From contig DJXN01000008.1 in assembly GCA_002449765.1 (NCBI GenBank), positions 147,553 through 211,552 on the forward strand: a DNA stretch of 64,000 nt. Direction: 5' to 3'. The position numbers and the translations under genes are program-made. Each line of letters opens with the position of its first letter. Position 1 is the stretch's first letter. This DNA comes from Fibrobacter sp. UBA7003 (GTDB lineage Bacteria; Fibrobacterota; Fibrobacteria; Fibrobacterales; Fibrobacteraceae). Under the pieces are notes generated by a model, which did no database searches, was not told the DNA's origin, and was given only the letters and a program-made list of their open reading frames with translations. This document shows, piece after piece, positions 33,653-42,227 of this stretch.

Positions 33653-34855
33653 ATGGCAGAATTCCTGTACAAGGCGCAAAACGCACAGGGCAACAACTTT
33701 GAGGGAACTCTCGAAGCGAAGGACAAGGCCGAGGCCGAAGCGCTCCTCATGCGCCGCCGCCTCACGATTGTGAAGCTGAAGAAAAAGCCGATGGAAATCA
33801 AGATTAACATCGGCAACGGAATCAAGCATGAGGACTTGACCCGCTTTACGCGTATGTTCTCTTCCATGTGCTCTGCCGGTCTTCCGATGCTGCAGTGCTT
33901 GAACATTCTGGAAGAGCAGTGCGAGAACCCCGCATTGAAGGATGTGATTCACAAGGTGACCCAGTCCATCAACGGCGGTTCGTCCTTGGCCGATGCCTTG
34001 GCTCAGCACCCGAAGGTGTTTGACTCCCTCTACTGCAACATGGTGGCGGCTGGCGAAGCGGGCGGTATCCTTGAAGGGATTCTTGCGCGTCTGGCTGAGA
34101 CGATGGAAAACAGCATGCGACTGAAGCGCAAGGTGAAGAAGGCGCTTACTTACCCGGTGATGGTTATCATCGTGGGTATCGTCGTGGTGATCGCGCTTAT
34201 GACTTTCGTGGTGCCGACGTTTGCCGAACAGTTCGCTGCCTTGGATGCCGAACTCCCTGCCCCGACGCAGGTCGTGATGAACATTTCCGACTTCTTGCTC
34301 AACAACGGTGGCTTCCTCTTCCTCGGGCTCATCGCACTGATTATCGGCTGGAAACTCGTGATGAAGATTCCTGCCGCGCAGTTCGCATTTGACAAGTTCC
34401 TTTTGAAGGTCCCGAAGATAGGTGACTTGCAGATAAAGTCGTCTACGGCGAGTTTCTCCAGAACGCTCGGTACGCTTTTGAATGCAGGTGTGAGCGTGAT
34501 GGATGCCTTGAAGGTGGTTGCGTCCACGGCTGGCAACAAGGTCGTCGAAAAGGCAATCGGAAGGATTTCGATAGGTATCGCCGGCGGTAAGAGCATCGCG
34601 GACCCGATGGCCGAAGTGGGCATTTTCCCTCCCATGGTGATCCAGATGACTGGCGTGGGCGAGAAGACCGGTAACTTGGGCGGCATGCTTTTGAAGCTAG
34701 CTGACTTCTATGACGAAGAAGTGGACGCCGCAGTGGATGCCGTCGTGAGCATGATCGAACCCTTGATTATCGTGTTCCTCGGTGGCGCGGTCGGCGGCCT
34801 TCTCATTGCAATGTATATGCCGATGTTCAGCATGGGCGACGCGATTAAAGGGTGA
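33653..34855 (+). CDS. pilC: PilC/GspF-type inner-membrane platform protein
   Basis: 400 residues. It has two GspF domains (RFTRMFSSMCSAGLPMLQCL, and later STASFSRTLGTLLNAGVSVM) with LPAGEAGGILEGIL-like VAAGEAGGILEGILARLAET and VGEKTGNLGGMLLKLADFYD. Membrane segments include VMVIIVGIVVVIALMTFVVP and IIVFLGGAVGGLLIAMYMPM. It forms the inner-membrane platform of a type IV pilus or type II secretion machine. It is 3 nt from pilT. No pilB or pilin gene lies nearby, so other pilus genes must be elsewhere. Confidence 0.93.
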   Translation: MAEFLYKAQNAQGNNFEGTLEAKDKAEAEALLMRRRLTIVKLKKKPMEIKINIGNGIKHEDLTRFTRMFSSMCSAGLPMLQCLNILEEQCENPALKDVIHKVTQSINGGSSLADALAQHPKVFDSLYCNMVAAGEAGGILEGILARLAETMENSMRLKRKVKKALTYPVMVIIVGIVVVIALMTFVVPTFAEQFAALDAELPAPTQVVMNISDFLLNNGGFLFLGLIALIIGWKLVMKIPAAQFAFDKFLLKVPKIGDLQIKSSTASFSRTLGTLLNAGVSVMDALKVVASTAGNKVVEKAIGRISIGIAGGKSIADPMAEVGIFPPMVIQMTGVGEKTGNLGGMLLKLADFYDEEVDAAVDAVVSMIEPLIIVFLGGAVGGLLIAMYMPMFSMGDAIKG

Positions 34856-35066
34856 TCTTTCGTCCAAAACTGTCGCGATAGTTCGTCACGGCTTTGCTCA
34901 CGTACGTTTGTACGCTACGCGGAGTTGTTCCTGCTCTCGCTAGGCTTTAGCCGAAATCTCGGTTTTAGATAATAACCTCACTCGTTTTTCTGCAAAATTT
35001 CGTTTTAGTTAAGTATTGAGTTTTTACAAAAAGCCTTTTAGCCTTTACTCATATTAGTACACCACG
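34856..35066. other. Intergenic region with repeat-like hairpin sequence
   Basis: About 210 bases without a gene. Positions 34886-34956 contain short self-complementary blocks (GTCACGGCTTTGCTCACGTACG, then GTACGCTACGCG, and CTAGGCTTTAGCC) of the kind seen in dispersed repeats. The rest is AT-rich. No promoter is clear for the small gene that follows. Confidence 0.4.
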
Positions 35067-35297
35067 ATGACACAGAAATCAAAAGACTTTATAAAAAATT
35101 TTATCAAGTGCTTTGTGTTCGCACTTTTCATGAGTGTGATGTTTGTGATTATGGATCAAGAGGGTGTGGGGTATGGATTGAGAGGCGGTGCAACGATGCC
35201 GCTTCCGGAAAGCGAACTTCCTCGGGTTTTCGTAATTTATTTTATTTTCAATTTTATTGTTGCCATTCCTTTGACGAAATGGCTTCACTGGCGCTAA
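35067..35297 (+). CDS. Small two-TM membrane protein, unknown function
   Basis: 76 residues. Two hydrophobic segments are seen (FIKCFVFALFMSVMFVIMD and VFVIYFIFNFIVAIPLTKWL) separated by a polar loop with GLRGGATMPLPESELP. There is no close Shine-Dalgarno. It is convergent with pflA (1 nt between stop codons). I do not recognise a family. It may be a small integral membrane protein; the AT content is higher than in the flanks. Confidence 0.6.
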   Translation: MTQKSKDFIKNFIKCFVFALFMSVMFVIMDQEGVGYGLRGGATMPLPESELPRVFVIYFIFNFIVAIPLTKWLHWR

Positions 35298-35298
35298 A

Positions 35299-36060
35299 TT
35301 ACTGCTTTTTCCAACCGGTGTACTTTTCGGTTTCGAGGAGGGCGTTGGCGTTGGCGACTCGCTCGGCGGAGGGAGACTGCGTGTCCTTGAGCGCGTATTC
35401 GATGCCGAGTTCGGCGTATTTGCCCAGTGCGAGGGCGTGGTAGGGTAGCACGTCGATGCGTTCCACGTTATGGAGCGTGTCAATGAATTTGCGGGTCTTC
35501 GCCAATGCAGCGTCGTCGTCGCTTATTCCGGGAACAAGCACGTGCCTAATCCAGATGGGCTTGTGGATTTCGTCCAGGTAGCGGAAAAAGTCGATGATGT
35601 TTTCGTTTCCGTGTCCGGTGAGTTCTTTATGGACAACGTTGTCTATGTGCTTGATATCTACGAGCAGAAGGTCGGTCGCCTTCATCAGCCGCTCGATTTT
35701 TGCGAATGTTTCACCGGAGCGCCTAAACGTGACTCCGCTCGTGTCGATGCATGTGTGGACTCCGGATGCTTTCGCAAGCTCGAAGAACTCCACCATGAAA
35801 TCAAGTTGTGCGAGTGGTTCGCCGCCGCTGACGGTAATGCCGCCGTCCTTGCCCCAGTATGTCCTGTAGCGGAGAGCTTTTTCGAGTAGCTCCCGGGCGG
35901 TCATTTCGATGGCGCCGTTTACTTTGCCGAAGCCCCACGTTTCGGGATTGTGGCAGAACTTGCAGCGCATCGGGCAACCCTGCAGGAACACGACAAAGCG
36001 GATGCCCGGCCCGTCGACCGAGCCGAACGATTCCAGCTTGTTGATGAATCCTGTTGCCAT
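35299..36060 (-). CDS. pflA: Pyruvate formate-lyase activating enzyme
   Basis: 253 residues. Radical SAM CX3CX2C in GCPMRCKFCHNPETW, GGITVSGGEPLAQLDF, and DLLLVDIKHIDN typify PflA. The enzyme installs the glycyl radical on pyruvate formate-lyase. There is no pflB in this window, which suggests that the lyase is encoded elsewhere. The start at 36060 has AAGG upstream. It lies 36 nt after the stop of the GH5 gene on the same strand. Confidence 0.93.
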   Translation of the reverse strand: MATGFINKLESFGSVDGPGIRFVVFLQGCPMRCKFCHNPETWGFGKVNGAIEMTARELLEKALRYRTYWGKDGGITVSGGEPLAQLDFMVEFFELAKASGVHTCIDTSGVTFRRSGETFAKIERLMKATDLLLVDIKHIDNVVHKELTGHGNENIIDFFRYLDEIHKPIWIRHVLVPGISDDDAALAKTRKFIDTLHNVERIDVLPYHALALGKYAELGIEYALKDTQSPSAERVANANALLETEKYTGWKKQ

Positions 36061-36096
36061 GCGGGTTGCCTTCGTCTGCAGTTCGATCGGTCGGAA

Positions 36097-37170
36097 CTAG
36101 CCCTTCGCGAGCATGTCCATCAGTTCGCGGTCGAGCCTTTCGGGGTTGTTGTACTGCGCGAGGCTCTCGTGCAGCGATTCGCCCTTCGATACAAGCCCGA
36201 AGTCGAGGTTCTTGTAGTTCCAGTAGCTGAACCCCACGTCGGCTGCTCGCAGGATGTCGAGGAAGTCGCGCATCCATGCGATCTGGTACTGGCGCGGCAC
36301 CTGCACGTATACGCCGAACTCGTTGCAGCTTACCGGCAGGTCGTATTTCGCGCGGAAGTCGAGCGCGTTCTGGATGCTTGCCTGGAGTCTCGCCTTGTCC
36401 CACTTGCCGTACTCCACGTTTAGGCGCGTTTCTGCATCTCCCGTCGGGGCGGCATAGTCGCCGGGCCACGGGCGTTCGATGTGGAAGAACGGGTCGCTGA
36501 TCCATGCGGCGCCCTGGTGCGTGAATGTCACGGGCGTGTAGGTATGGAAACTGTAGATGGCGTTGTCGTCGTCGAGCGGCGTAAGGAACTCGAATTCCTT
36601 CGCGCTGTTCCATTTGTTGCTGCCCACGACAATCGTGTTTTTCGGGGCGTGCTTGCGGATGGCCCAGAAGAGCTCGTCCTTTACCTTGTCCCAAACCTTC
36701 GAGTCGCTGCCGGCAGGTTCGTTCAGAAGTTCCATCATCACGCGGGGCTCGCCGCTGTAGCGTTCGCCCATGAACGCCCAGATGTTGCAGGCGCGCTTGC
36801 GTGCGGCGGGGTCGGCGAAGAACGCCTGTTCCGTCGAGCAGCCCAGGTGGAAATCGTGACCCGGGCACTTGTGCAGGTCGAGAATGACGTCGAGGTCCGA
36901 TTCCTGGATTTCCTTGAGCGCCTTGTCGAGTAGCCCGAAGACCTCCTCGTCGGGCGTGTCGTTCTCGCCTTTGAACAAGTTAAAGTAGTCCACGGGCAGT
37001 CGCACGTGGTTGAACCCCGCCTCGCGGATGCGCTTGAAATCGCTCTTGTCGAGGAAGGTTCTGATGTGCTGGACGACCCCGGGGAAACCGACGGGGTCTT
37101 TTTCCTGGATGCAGTCGACCTGACTGAACCAGCCACCCAAATTCACTCCGCGCAGTCTTTCCTTTTTCAT
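36097..37170 (-). CDS. Glycoside hydrolase family 5 enzyme without signal peptide
   Basis: 357 residues. GH5 features: LRGVNLGGWF, HVRLPVDYF, DLHKCPG, acid/base Glu in MMELLNEPAG, HTYTPVTFTHQGAAW, and the nucleophile Glu in VSCNEFGVY. The N-terminal RGVNLGGWF resembles GH5 exo-beta-1,3-glucanases and cellobiohydrolase-like subfamilies. There is no signal peptide, so it should act inside the cell, e.g. on imported beta-glucan oligosaccharides. The substrate is not settled from sequence. It sits 26 nt downstream of the 95-residue gene and 36 nt before pflA. Confidence 0.88.
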   Translation of the reverse strand: MKKERLRGVNLGGWFSQVDCIQEKDPVGFPGVVQHIRTFLDKSDFKRIREAGFNHVRLPVDYFNLFKGENDTPDEEVFGLLDKALKEIQESDLDVILDLHKCPGHDFHLGCSTEQAFFADPAARKRACNIWAFMGERYSGEPRVMMELLNEPAGSDSKVWDKVKDELFWAIRKHAPKNTIVVGSNKWNSAKEFEFLTPLDDDNAIYSFHTYTPVTFTHQGAAWISDPFFHIERPWPGDYAAPTGDAETRLNVEYGKWDKARLQASIQNALDFRAKYDLPVSCNEFGVYVQVPRQYQIAWMRDFLDILRAADVGFSYWNYKNLDFGLVSKGESLHESLAQYNNPERLDRELMDMLAKG

Positions 37171-37196
37171 GGTTTTGTCGTCCTATGAGTTGAGGG

Positions 37197-37484
37197 TTAG
37201 TTGATGATGTTCAAATCTTCGTTCGCGATGTTCAGCCCGAGGATGACTTCCATGTCTTCGGGAAGGTCGTAGAAATCGGCGACGAGGCCGACCTTCTTGT
37301 CTTCGTCCTTCTGGTTTTCGAACTGGACTACGTCGTAAATCTTCACCGGAATCTTGATATCCGGGGTAATCGGGATTTCAATGGTCATGCCTTTGCTGAT
37401 GGGCCCCTCGAGAATCTTGCCTTTGAACACGATGCTTTTCTCGTCTGCACCCACAGATGTTTTCTTCACGCGAAATACAGCCAT
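37197..37484 (-). CDS. Small protein resembling a translation-factor beta-barrel domain
   Basis: 95 residues. The pattern VFRVKKTSV, SIVFKGKILEGPISKGMTIE, PVKIYDVVQFEN resembles domain II of EF-Tu-like GTPases (sugar: R/K-G-x-I-x-x-G-x-I). No GTPase is present. The function is unknown. AAGG precedes the ATG at 37484. It is followed by GH5 and pflA on the same strand. It could be a stand-alone regulator of a GTPase or a false resemblance. Confidence 0.6.
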   Translation of the reverse strand: MAVFRVKKTSVGADEKSIVFKGKILEGPISKGMTIEIPITPDIKIPVKIYDVVQFENQKDEDKKVGLVADFYDLPEDMEVILGLNIANEDLNIIN

Positions 37485-37566
37485 TATACCTTAGCCATCT
37501 CTTATTGTCGGTTGATTTGTATTTGCGGCCTTGCAGGAGGCCCCGCATAAAAGTTAATTTTTTTAT

Positions 37567-38385
37567 ATGCCCCTTCAGGTTGGACGAATCCCTTTTTTGG
37601 TATGTGCACCGTTTTTCCATGAATTTCTCGGACGCGAAGATGAATGTGCCGGAGTGAAGTTCGTGGACGGCCCGCCGAGTGCCCATAGCGCGGGACTCAA
37701 GGAAGGGACGATCCATCTTTCTCCCGCATCGTCGATTACGTTTGCGCAGAAACCCGGGGCGTTCGTGCTTTCGCCGTCGCTTTGCACGTCGTGCTCCTTC
37801 GAGGTCCGCTCGGTCAAGCTCTTTTCGCATTTCCCGATAGAGGATCTCGGTGGCCGTAACGTCCGTCTTACGTCGCAGAGCAGGACCTCTGTCGCGCTCC
37901 TGCGGATTCTTCTCGAAATGCGCTACGGGGTTTCGCCGTTCTACTGCGAAGGCCTTTCGGCAGAGGCCTCGGACGATGCCTGCCTTTTGATTGGCGACCT
38001 CGCGCTCGAAGAGAACGCCCGCGGTCGTTTCCCCTACAGCTACGATCTCGGGACGCTCTGGCAGGAATGGCAGGGACTCCCGTTCGTGTTTGGCGCATGG
38101 GTCATCTCGAAGGCTGCGCTCGTGCCGCAGTTGAGACCGCTGCTCGAAAACTACCTGCGGCAGACGGAAGCGGGAATCGAGAGCTTCCGGGCCGATGTCT
38201 CGGGCGCGCTCGATCGCTGGCTTGCCAGGTACCCGGTCGACCTTCCGCGCGGGGTCCTGGAAGATTATTACAGGGTGCTCGACTACCGTTTTACCGACGA
38301 GCGCAAGGAATCGCTTTCCCTGTTTTTTGAACTCGCCGCCCGAAAGGGGATTGTCGAAAGCGCCCCGAAACTCGAATTCCTCTAG
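37567..38385 (+). CDS. mqnA: Chorismate dehydratase MqnA (futalosine menaquinone pathway)
   Basis: 272 residues. The MqnA pattern is visible: RIPFLVCAPFF, IHLSPASSITFAQ, VLSPSLCTSCSFEVRSVKLF, SRTSVALLRILLEMRYG, ACLLIGDLALEEN, YDLGTLWQEWQGLPFVFGAW. It converts chorismate to 3-[(1-carboxyvinyl)oxy]benzoate, the first step of the futalosine route to menaquinone, needed for fumarate reduction in this succinate-forming lineage. Other mqn genes are not in the window. The ATG lies 7 nt after TTAATT; no Shine-Dalgarno is evident. A GGCGC-GAAA-GCGCC hairpin follows. Confidence 0.88.
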   Translation: MPLQVGRIPFLVCAPFFHEFLGREDECAGVKFVDGPPSAHSAGLKEGTIHLSPASSITFAQKPGAFVLSPSLCTSCSFEVRSVKLFSHFPIEDLGGRNVRLTSQSRTSVALLRILLEMRYGVSPFYCEGLSAEASDDACLLIGDLALEENARGRFPYSYDLGTLWQEWQGLPFVFGAWVISKAALVPQLRPLLENYLRQTEAGIESFRADVSGALDRWLARYPVDLPRGVLEDYYRVLDYRFTDERKESLSLFFELAARKGIVESAPKLEFL

Positions 38386-38390
38386 TTTTT

Positions 38391-38412
38391 GGGCGCGAAA
38401 GCGCCTCTTCTT
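38391..38412 (+). terminator. Hairpin after mqnA
   Basis: GGCGC, a GAAA tetraloop and GCGCC (38392-38405) are followed by TCTTCTT, a weak U-rich tail. Likely the mqnA terminator. Confidence 0.5.
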
Positions 38413-38484
38413 GGCCAATCGGAGTTGTCGCAGTGGCGTTTGTCGGCTCAAGAATATAGATTAGGGGAAAAGGAGTCCAGGATT

Positions 38485-39345
38485 ATGCTCGAAGAAAAGA
38501 TTCTCATAGTGGATGACAGTGCGGAGACGCTCCTGCAGATGCAGGAGCTTTTGACGCAGGTGGGTTATAACGTGGCGACGTGCAACTCCGGCGAGGAGGC
38601 CCTGGATTACCTCGACAAGGAGAGGGTGGACCTTGTGCTGCTCGATATCAGCATGCCGAGTCTCAACGGCTACGAGGTGTGCTTGCGCATTCGCCAGCGC
38701 TATGCGCTCGACGACCTCCCCATCATCTTCCTCACGAGCCGGGAAGACAGCGATAGCATTACCAAGGGGTTCCATGCGGGTGCATCGGACTTTGTTTCCA
38801 AGACGTCGATTACCGAAATTCTGCTTGCGCGCGTAAATGTGCATATCCGGCTTTCGCGTTCCCTGCGCTACCTGCGTGATATTTCCCTGACCGACGACTT
38901 GACGGGCGCCTACAACCGCCGCCACGGGATGTATTCCCTGCGCGAATGGTTCGCACGCAGCAAGCGCTATGGGACTCACTTCTCGCTGATCTATTTCGAC
39001 CTGAACGGCTTGAAGCAGATTAACGACGACTATGGCCACCAGGCGGGCGACCTCTTGCTCCGTGCCGTGGTGAGCGCATGCAAGAAGCTCCTGCGCGAAT
39101 CGGACATGCTGTTCCGCATGGGCGGAGATGAATTCATGGTGCTTTGCCCCGATACCGACAAGCGCGGGGCCTTCATCTGCGCCGAACGTATGCAGGAGGC
39201 CGTGAAGGCGGTGACGATTGTGGACAAGAGCGCATCCTTTGCCTACGGTGTTGCACATTCCAGCGACGACTACCGCGAAATGGACGAAATGCTCCACAGC
39301 GCGGATTTCGCGATGTATGAATGCAAGAAGAAAATGCGGAAGTGA
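38485..39345 (+). CDS. Response regulator diguanylate cyclase (REC-GGDEF)
   Basis: 286 residues from the ATG at 38485 with AAAAGGAG 9 nt upstream; a frame extension from 38389 is not used. Residues 1-120 are a receiver (phosphoacceptor Asp in LVLLDISMPSLNGYE, Thr/Lys in IIFLTSREDS and DFVSKTS). Residues 130-286 are a GGDEF domain (LTGAYNRRH, MGGDEFMVL). The RESD five residues before GGDEF fits the inhibitory I-site, so product inhibition by c-di-GMP is expected. No histidine kinase is adjacent. The stop codon abuts the convergent stop of the aldolase gene. Confidence 0.92.
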   Translation: MLEEKILIVDDSAETLLQMQELLTQVGYNVATCNSGEEALDYLDKERVDLVLLDISMPSLNGYEVCLRIRQRYALDDLPIIFLTSREDSDSITKGFHAGASDFVSKTSITEILLARVNVHIRLSRSLRYLRDISLTDDLTGAYNRRHGMYSLREWFARSKRYGTHFSLIYFDLNGLKQINDDYGHQAGDLLLRAVVSACKKLLRESDMLFRMGGDEFMVLCPDTDKRGAFICAERMQEAVKAVTIVDKSASFAYGVAHSSDDYREMDEMLHSADFAMYECKKKMRK

Positions 39346-39984
39346 CTAGTCGCGGTTGCTGGCGGCATCAAGCAGTTTTTTTAGCTTGTCTGCTATCGTA
39401 GCCCAGTCGCCTTGTTGCATCAACTTGACATTGAAGATGCTGGCCCCGAACGATACGAGGTTGCTTCCCGCCTTGAAGTAATTTTGGACGTTATCCGCGT
39501 TTACTCCGCCGCATGCCATGAGCGGGATGTCGCGGAAGGGGCCGCGCAGCGCCTTGATGTATTCGGGCCCGCCGACGCAGTTTACGGGGAAAATCTTGAC
39601 GGCGGAAGCACCGAGGTCGAATGCCTTTTGCACTTCGGTCGGCGTGAGCGCACCTGGAATGATGGGGACGCCCGCCGTGCACGAGAGACGGATGATTTCG
39701 TTTCGGGTGTTGGGCGTGACGATGAATTCTGCTCCTGCGGCAAGCGCCTTCTCGAGGTCGCTCCCGTGCCGGACAGTGCCCGCTCCGACGGTGATGCCGT
39801 AGGGCTTTGCGCATGCCTTCAGCTTTGCGATGATGTCCGTGGCGCCTTCCGTGTTCATTGTCACTTCGATGGCCTTGAGCCCACAGTTTGCGGCTGTCTT
39901 TGCACATGCCTCTTCGGCACCCTTGGGAATGTCGCGGAGAATGCCCACGACCGGCATCGGTTTTAAGAATTCAAGCAGGTCCAT
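39346..39984 (-). CDS. eda: KDPG/KHG aldolase
   Basis: 212 residues, normal for the class I aldolase family. Motifs: VGILRDIP, IEVTMNTEGA (catalytic Glu), GAGTVRHG, FIVTPN, IIPGALTPTEVQKAFDLGA, and the Schiff-base Lys in SAVKIFPVNCVGG. It cleaves 2-keto-3-deoxy-6-phosphogluconate to pyruvate and glyceraldehyde 3-phosphate. No other Entner-Doudoroff gene is nearby, so use in uronate catabolism is also possible. TATATT is 6 nt before the ATG and no Shine-Dalgarno is seen. Confidence 0.92.
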   Translation of the reverse strand: MDLLEFLKPMPVVGILRDIPKGAEEACAKTAANCGLKAIEVTMNTEGATDIIAKLKACAKPYGITVGAGTVRHGSDLEKALAAGAEFIVTPNTRNEIIRLSCTAGVPIIPGALTPTEVQKAFDLGASAVKIFPVNCVGGPEYIKALRGPFRDIPLMACGGVNADNVQNYFKAGSNLVSFGASIFNVKLMQQGDWATIADKLKKLLDAASNRD

Positions 39985-40024
39985 GCCCTAAATATACAAG
40001 AAAAAACGGAAAAAGGACAGGGGC

Positions 40025-41230
40025 CTATTCGAATCTCAAGGCTTCGATGGGGTCGAGCCTGCTCGCCTTCCTTGCAGGGTACCAGCCGAAGAATACCCCG
40101 GTGACAAAGCACACGGCAAAGCTCACGACGACGCTCGTGATGGAGACGCTCATGGGCATGTTGAAAAAGTTCTTCACGACTTCGGAGGCGGCGATGCCGA
40201 GCGCAATCCCGATGATGCCCCCCAGGAGGCTGATGATGACGGATTCGAACAGGAACTGGAACATGATGTCGCGGCCGCGCGCGCCGATTGCCATGCGTAA
40301 CCCGATTTCCTTGGTGCGTTCGGTCACGGAAACATACATGATGTTCATGATCCCGATGCCGCCTACGAACAAGCTGATTCCCGCGATGATGGTGAGCACG
40401 AGCGAAATCAGGTCGGAGGTGCTCGTGATAGTCTGTATCATTTCCTCTTGCGTGAAGATCCGGAACGGGTCCGTGGGCCTGGTCCAGCCGCGGCGCTCTT
40501 TCAATATGCCCATGATTTCTTCGGTCGCCTTGTCGGCGTAGCCTTCGCCGATGGAGTTCGCGTAGATTTGCCGGATATTTGTTGTCGCCGAAAACCTTCG
40601 CATCACGGTCTGGTACGGAGTGAATATCACGTCGTCATTATCTTGTCCAAAATCGCCGGAGCCCTTTGATTTCAGGGTACCGATGACCTTTAGCGGGATG
40701 CTCTTGTAGCGGATTGTCTTTCCGATGGGGTCCTCGTCGGGGAAGAGGTTCTTTACGACGGACTGCCCGATGACGCATACCTTTGCCATGCGGTCGGCCT
40801 CGTCGTCGAACATGACCCCGTCCTCGATTTCGTAGTTGCGTATCTTGAGGTAGTCTGCCGATACGCCGCTCAGGGTGGTGGGGGAGTTGTTGTTGCCTAC
40901 AATCGCCTGCCCGCCGACCGTGACCATCGGGGACACCCCGTCGATGTAGGTCGCCTGCTCGCGGATGGCGATTAGGTCGGCTTCCTCGAGCATTTCGGAA
41001 GATTCCATCTGCACGCCGCCGCGCCTGTCACGGTTCGGCATGATGATGACGGCGTTCGAACCCATCGCTGTCATCTGTTCCTTGATGGAAATGCGCGAAC
41101 CTTCGCCCATCGCGACCATGGTGATGACGGCCGCGACACCGATGACGATGCCGAGCACCGAGAGGAAGGTGCGCATGCGGTTGCGCAACAGTGCGCGGAG
41201 AGCGATTTTTGCCAAGGTAAGTGGAGCCAT
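40025..41230 (-). CDS. MacB/LolC-type ABC transporter permease
   Basis: 401 residues from the ATG at 41230. One N-terminal membrane helix (RTFLSVLGIVIGVAAVITMV), a periplasmic MacB_PCD domain (residues 45-260), and three C-terminal helices with FtsX features (IIAGISLFVGGIGIMNIMYV, VTERTKEIGLRMAIGARGRD, GWYPARKASRLDPIEALRFE). It pairs with the ATPase at 41261-42020. MacB-type exporters act mechanically on periplasmic substrates such as peptides or lipoproteins. No MacA-type adaptor is encoded here. Confidence 0.92.
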   Translation of the reverse strand: MAPLTLAKIALRALLRNRMRTFLSVLGIVIGVAAVITMVAMGEGSRISIKEQMTAMGSNAVIIMPNRDRRGGVQMESSEMLEEADLIAIREQATYIDGVSPMVTVGGQAIVGNNNSPTTLSGVSADYLKIRNYEIEDGVMFDDEADRMAKVCVIGQSVVKNLFPDEDPIGKTIRYKSIPLKVIGTLKSKGSGDFGQDNDDVIFTPYQTVMRRFSATTNIRQIYANSIGEGYADKATEEIMGILKERRGWTRPTDPFRIFTQEEMIQTITSTSDLISLVLTIIAGISLFVGGIGIMNIMYVSVTERTKEIGLRMAIGARGRDIMFQFLFESVIISLLGGIIGIALGIAASEVVKNFFNMPMSVSITSVVVSFAVCFVTGVFFGWYPARKASRLDPIEALRFE

Positions 41231-41232
41231 CG

Positions 41233-41276
41233 TCAATTATCCATTATCCATTATCAATTATCAATCATCAATCATT
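41233..41276. repeat. Simple ATTATC/AATCATC repeat between the ABC transporter genes
   Basis: TCAATTATCCATTATCCATT and similar units run from 41233 to 41276 across the whole gap. The ATPase stop codon (41261-41263) and its last residues MIDD are encoded by the repeat, so the original C-terminus may have been replaced. Confidence 0.75.
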
Positions 41277-42020
41277 TCTGGTGGCGGCAGGGCCTCGAAG
41301 GCGGCTTTCGCGTCCTGCACGTTCTCGTTGATTACGTCCTTCTTGATGAGTCCGTCACGGAGCGTGATGGTGCGCCCGCTGAAGGTCGCGATGTCGGGCT
41401 CGTGCGTTACGAAGGCGATGGTTTTCCCCTGGCGGTTGAGTTCCTGGAAAATCATCATGATTTCGTAGCTCGTGCGCGTGTCGAGGTTCCCGGTGGCCTC
41501 GTCGGCGAGGATGATGACCGGGTCGTTCACGAGTGCGCGCGCGATGGCGACACGCTGCTGTTGGCCGCCCGAAAGCTGGTTCGGCACATGGTTCATGCGT
41601 TCGGCAAGCCCGACCCTTTCCAGGGCCTCGATGGCGCGGCGCCTCCTTTCGGATGCGCTCACTCCCGAATTGTACAGGAGCGGCAGTTCCACGTTCTCGA
41701 TGGCGGTCGTGCGGTTCAGCAGGTTGTAGCTCTGGAATACGAACCCGATTTTCTTGCTCCTTATGCGTGCGAGCGCGTCGCGCTTGAGCTTTTCGGTATG
41801 CTCGCCGTCCAGTATGTAGTGCCCGGAGGTGGGGCGGTCCATGCACCCGAGTATGTTGAGCATCGTCGACTTGCCCGATCCGCTGGTCCCCATGATGGTC
41901 ACGAACTCGCCTGGATGTATATTAAAGTTTACACCGCGCAGCGCATGTACGGTCTCGTCGCCCATCTTGAAGTCGCGACGGATGTCCTGTATCGAAAGTA
42001 TGGGGCTTTTTTCACTCATT
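41261..42020 (-). CDS. MacB/LolD-type ABC transporter ATPase
   Basis: 252 residues from the ATG at 42020 (another ATG at 42029 is possible). Walker [12 protein letters not shown]-loop [11 protein letters not shown] signature [15 protein letters not shown], Walker [14 protein letters not shown], and H-loop FVTHEPD. This is the ATPase of the LolD/MacB group and matches the permease gene directly downstream. No clear Shine-Dalgarno. The C-terminus and stop are encoded by the simple repeat 41233-41276. Confidence 0.93.
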
Positions 42021-42227
42021 TTCGTCATTTTAGATGTCTTGGCGCATATTTCCGTTGCACGGGGGGTAGAAGATAATATATTTGTGGTTGATGTGTGGCG
42101 AAAAACTGGCCCAAAAGCCGGGGTGATTTTCGTCACTATTTCTTTTTTTGCTAGCTTTTGTAATAATAATGTATTTTTCCCTCGTTGAACGTATCTTGAC
42201 GTTTGATAATGACTTGGAGATTTTTTG

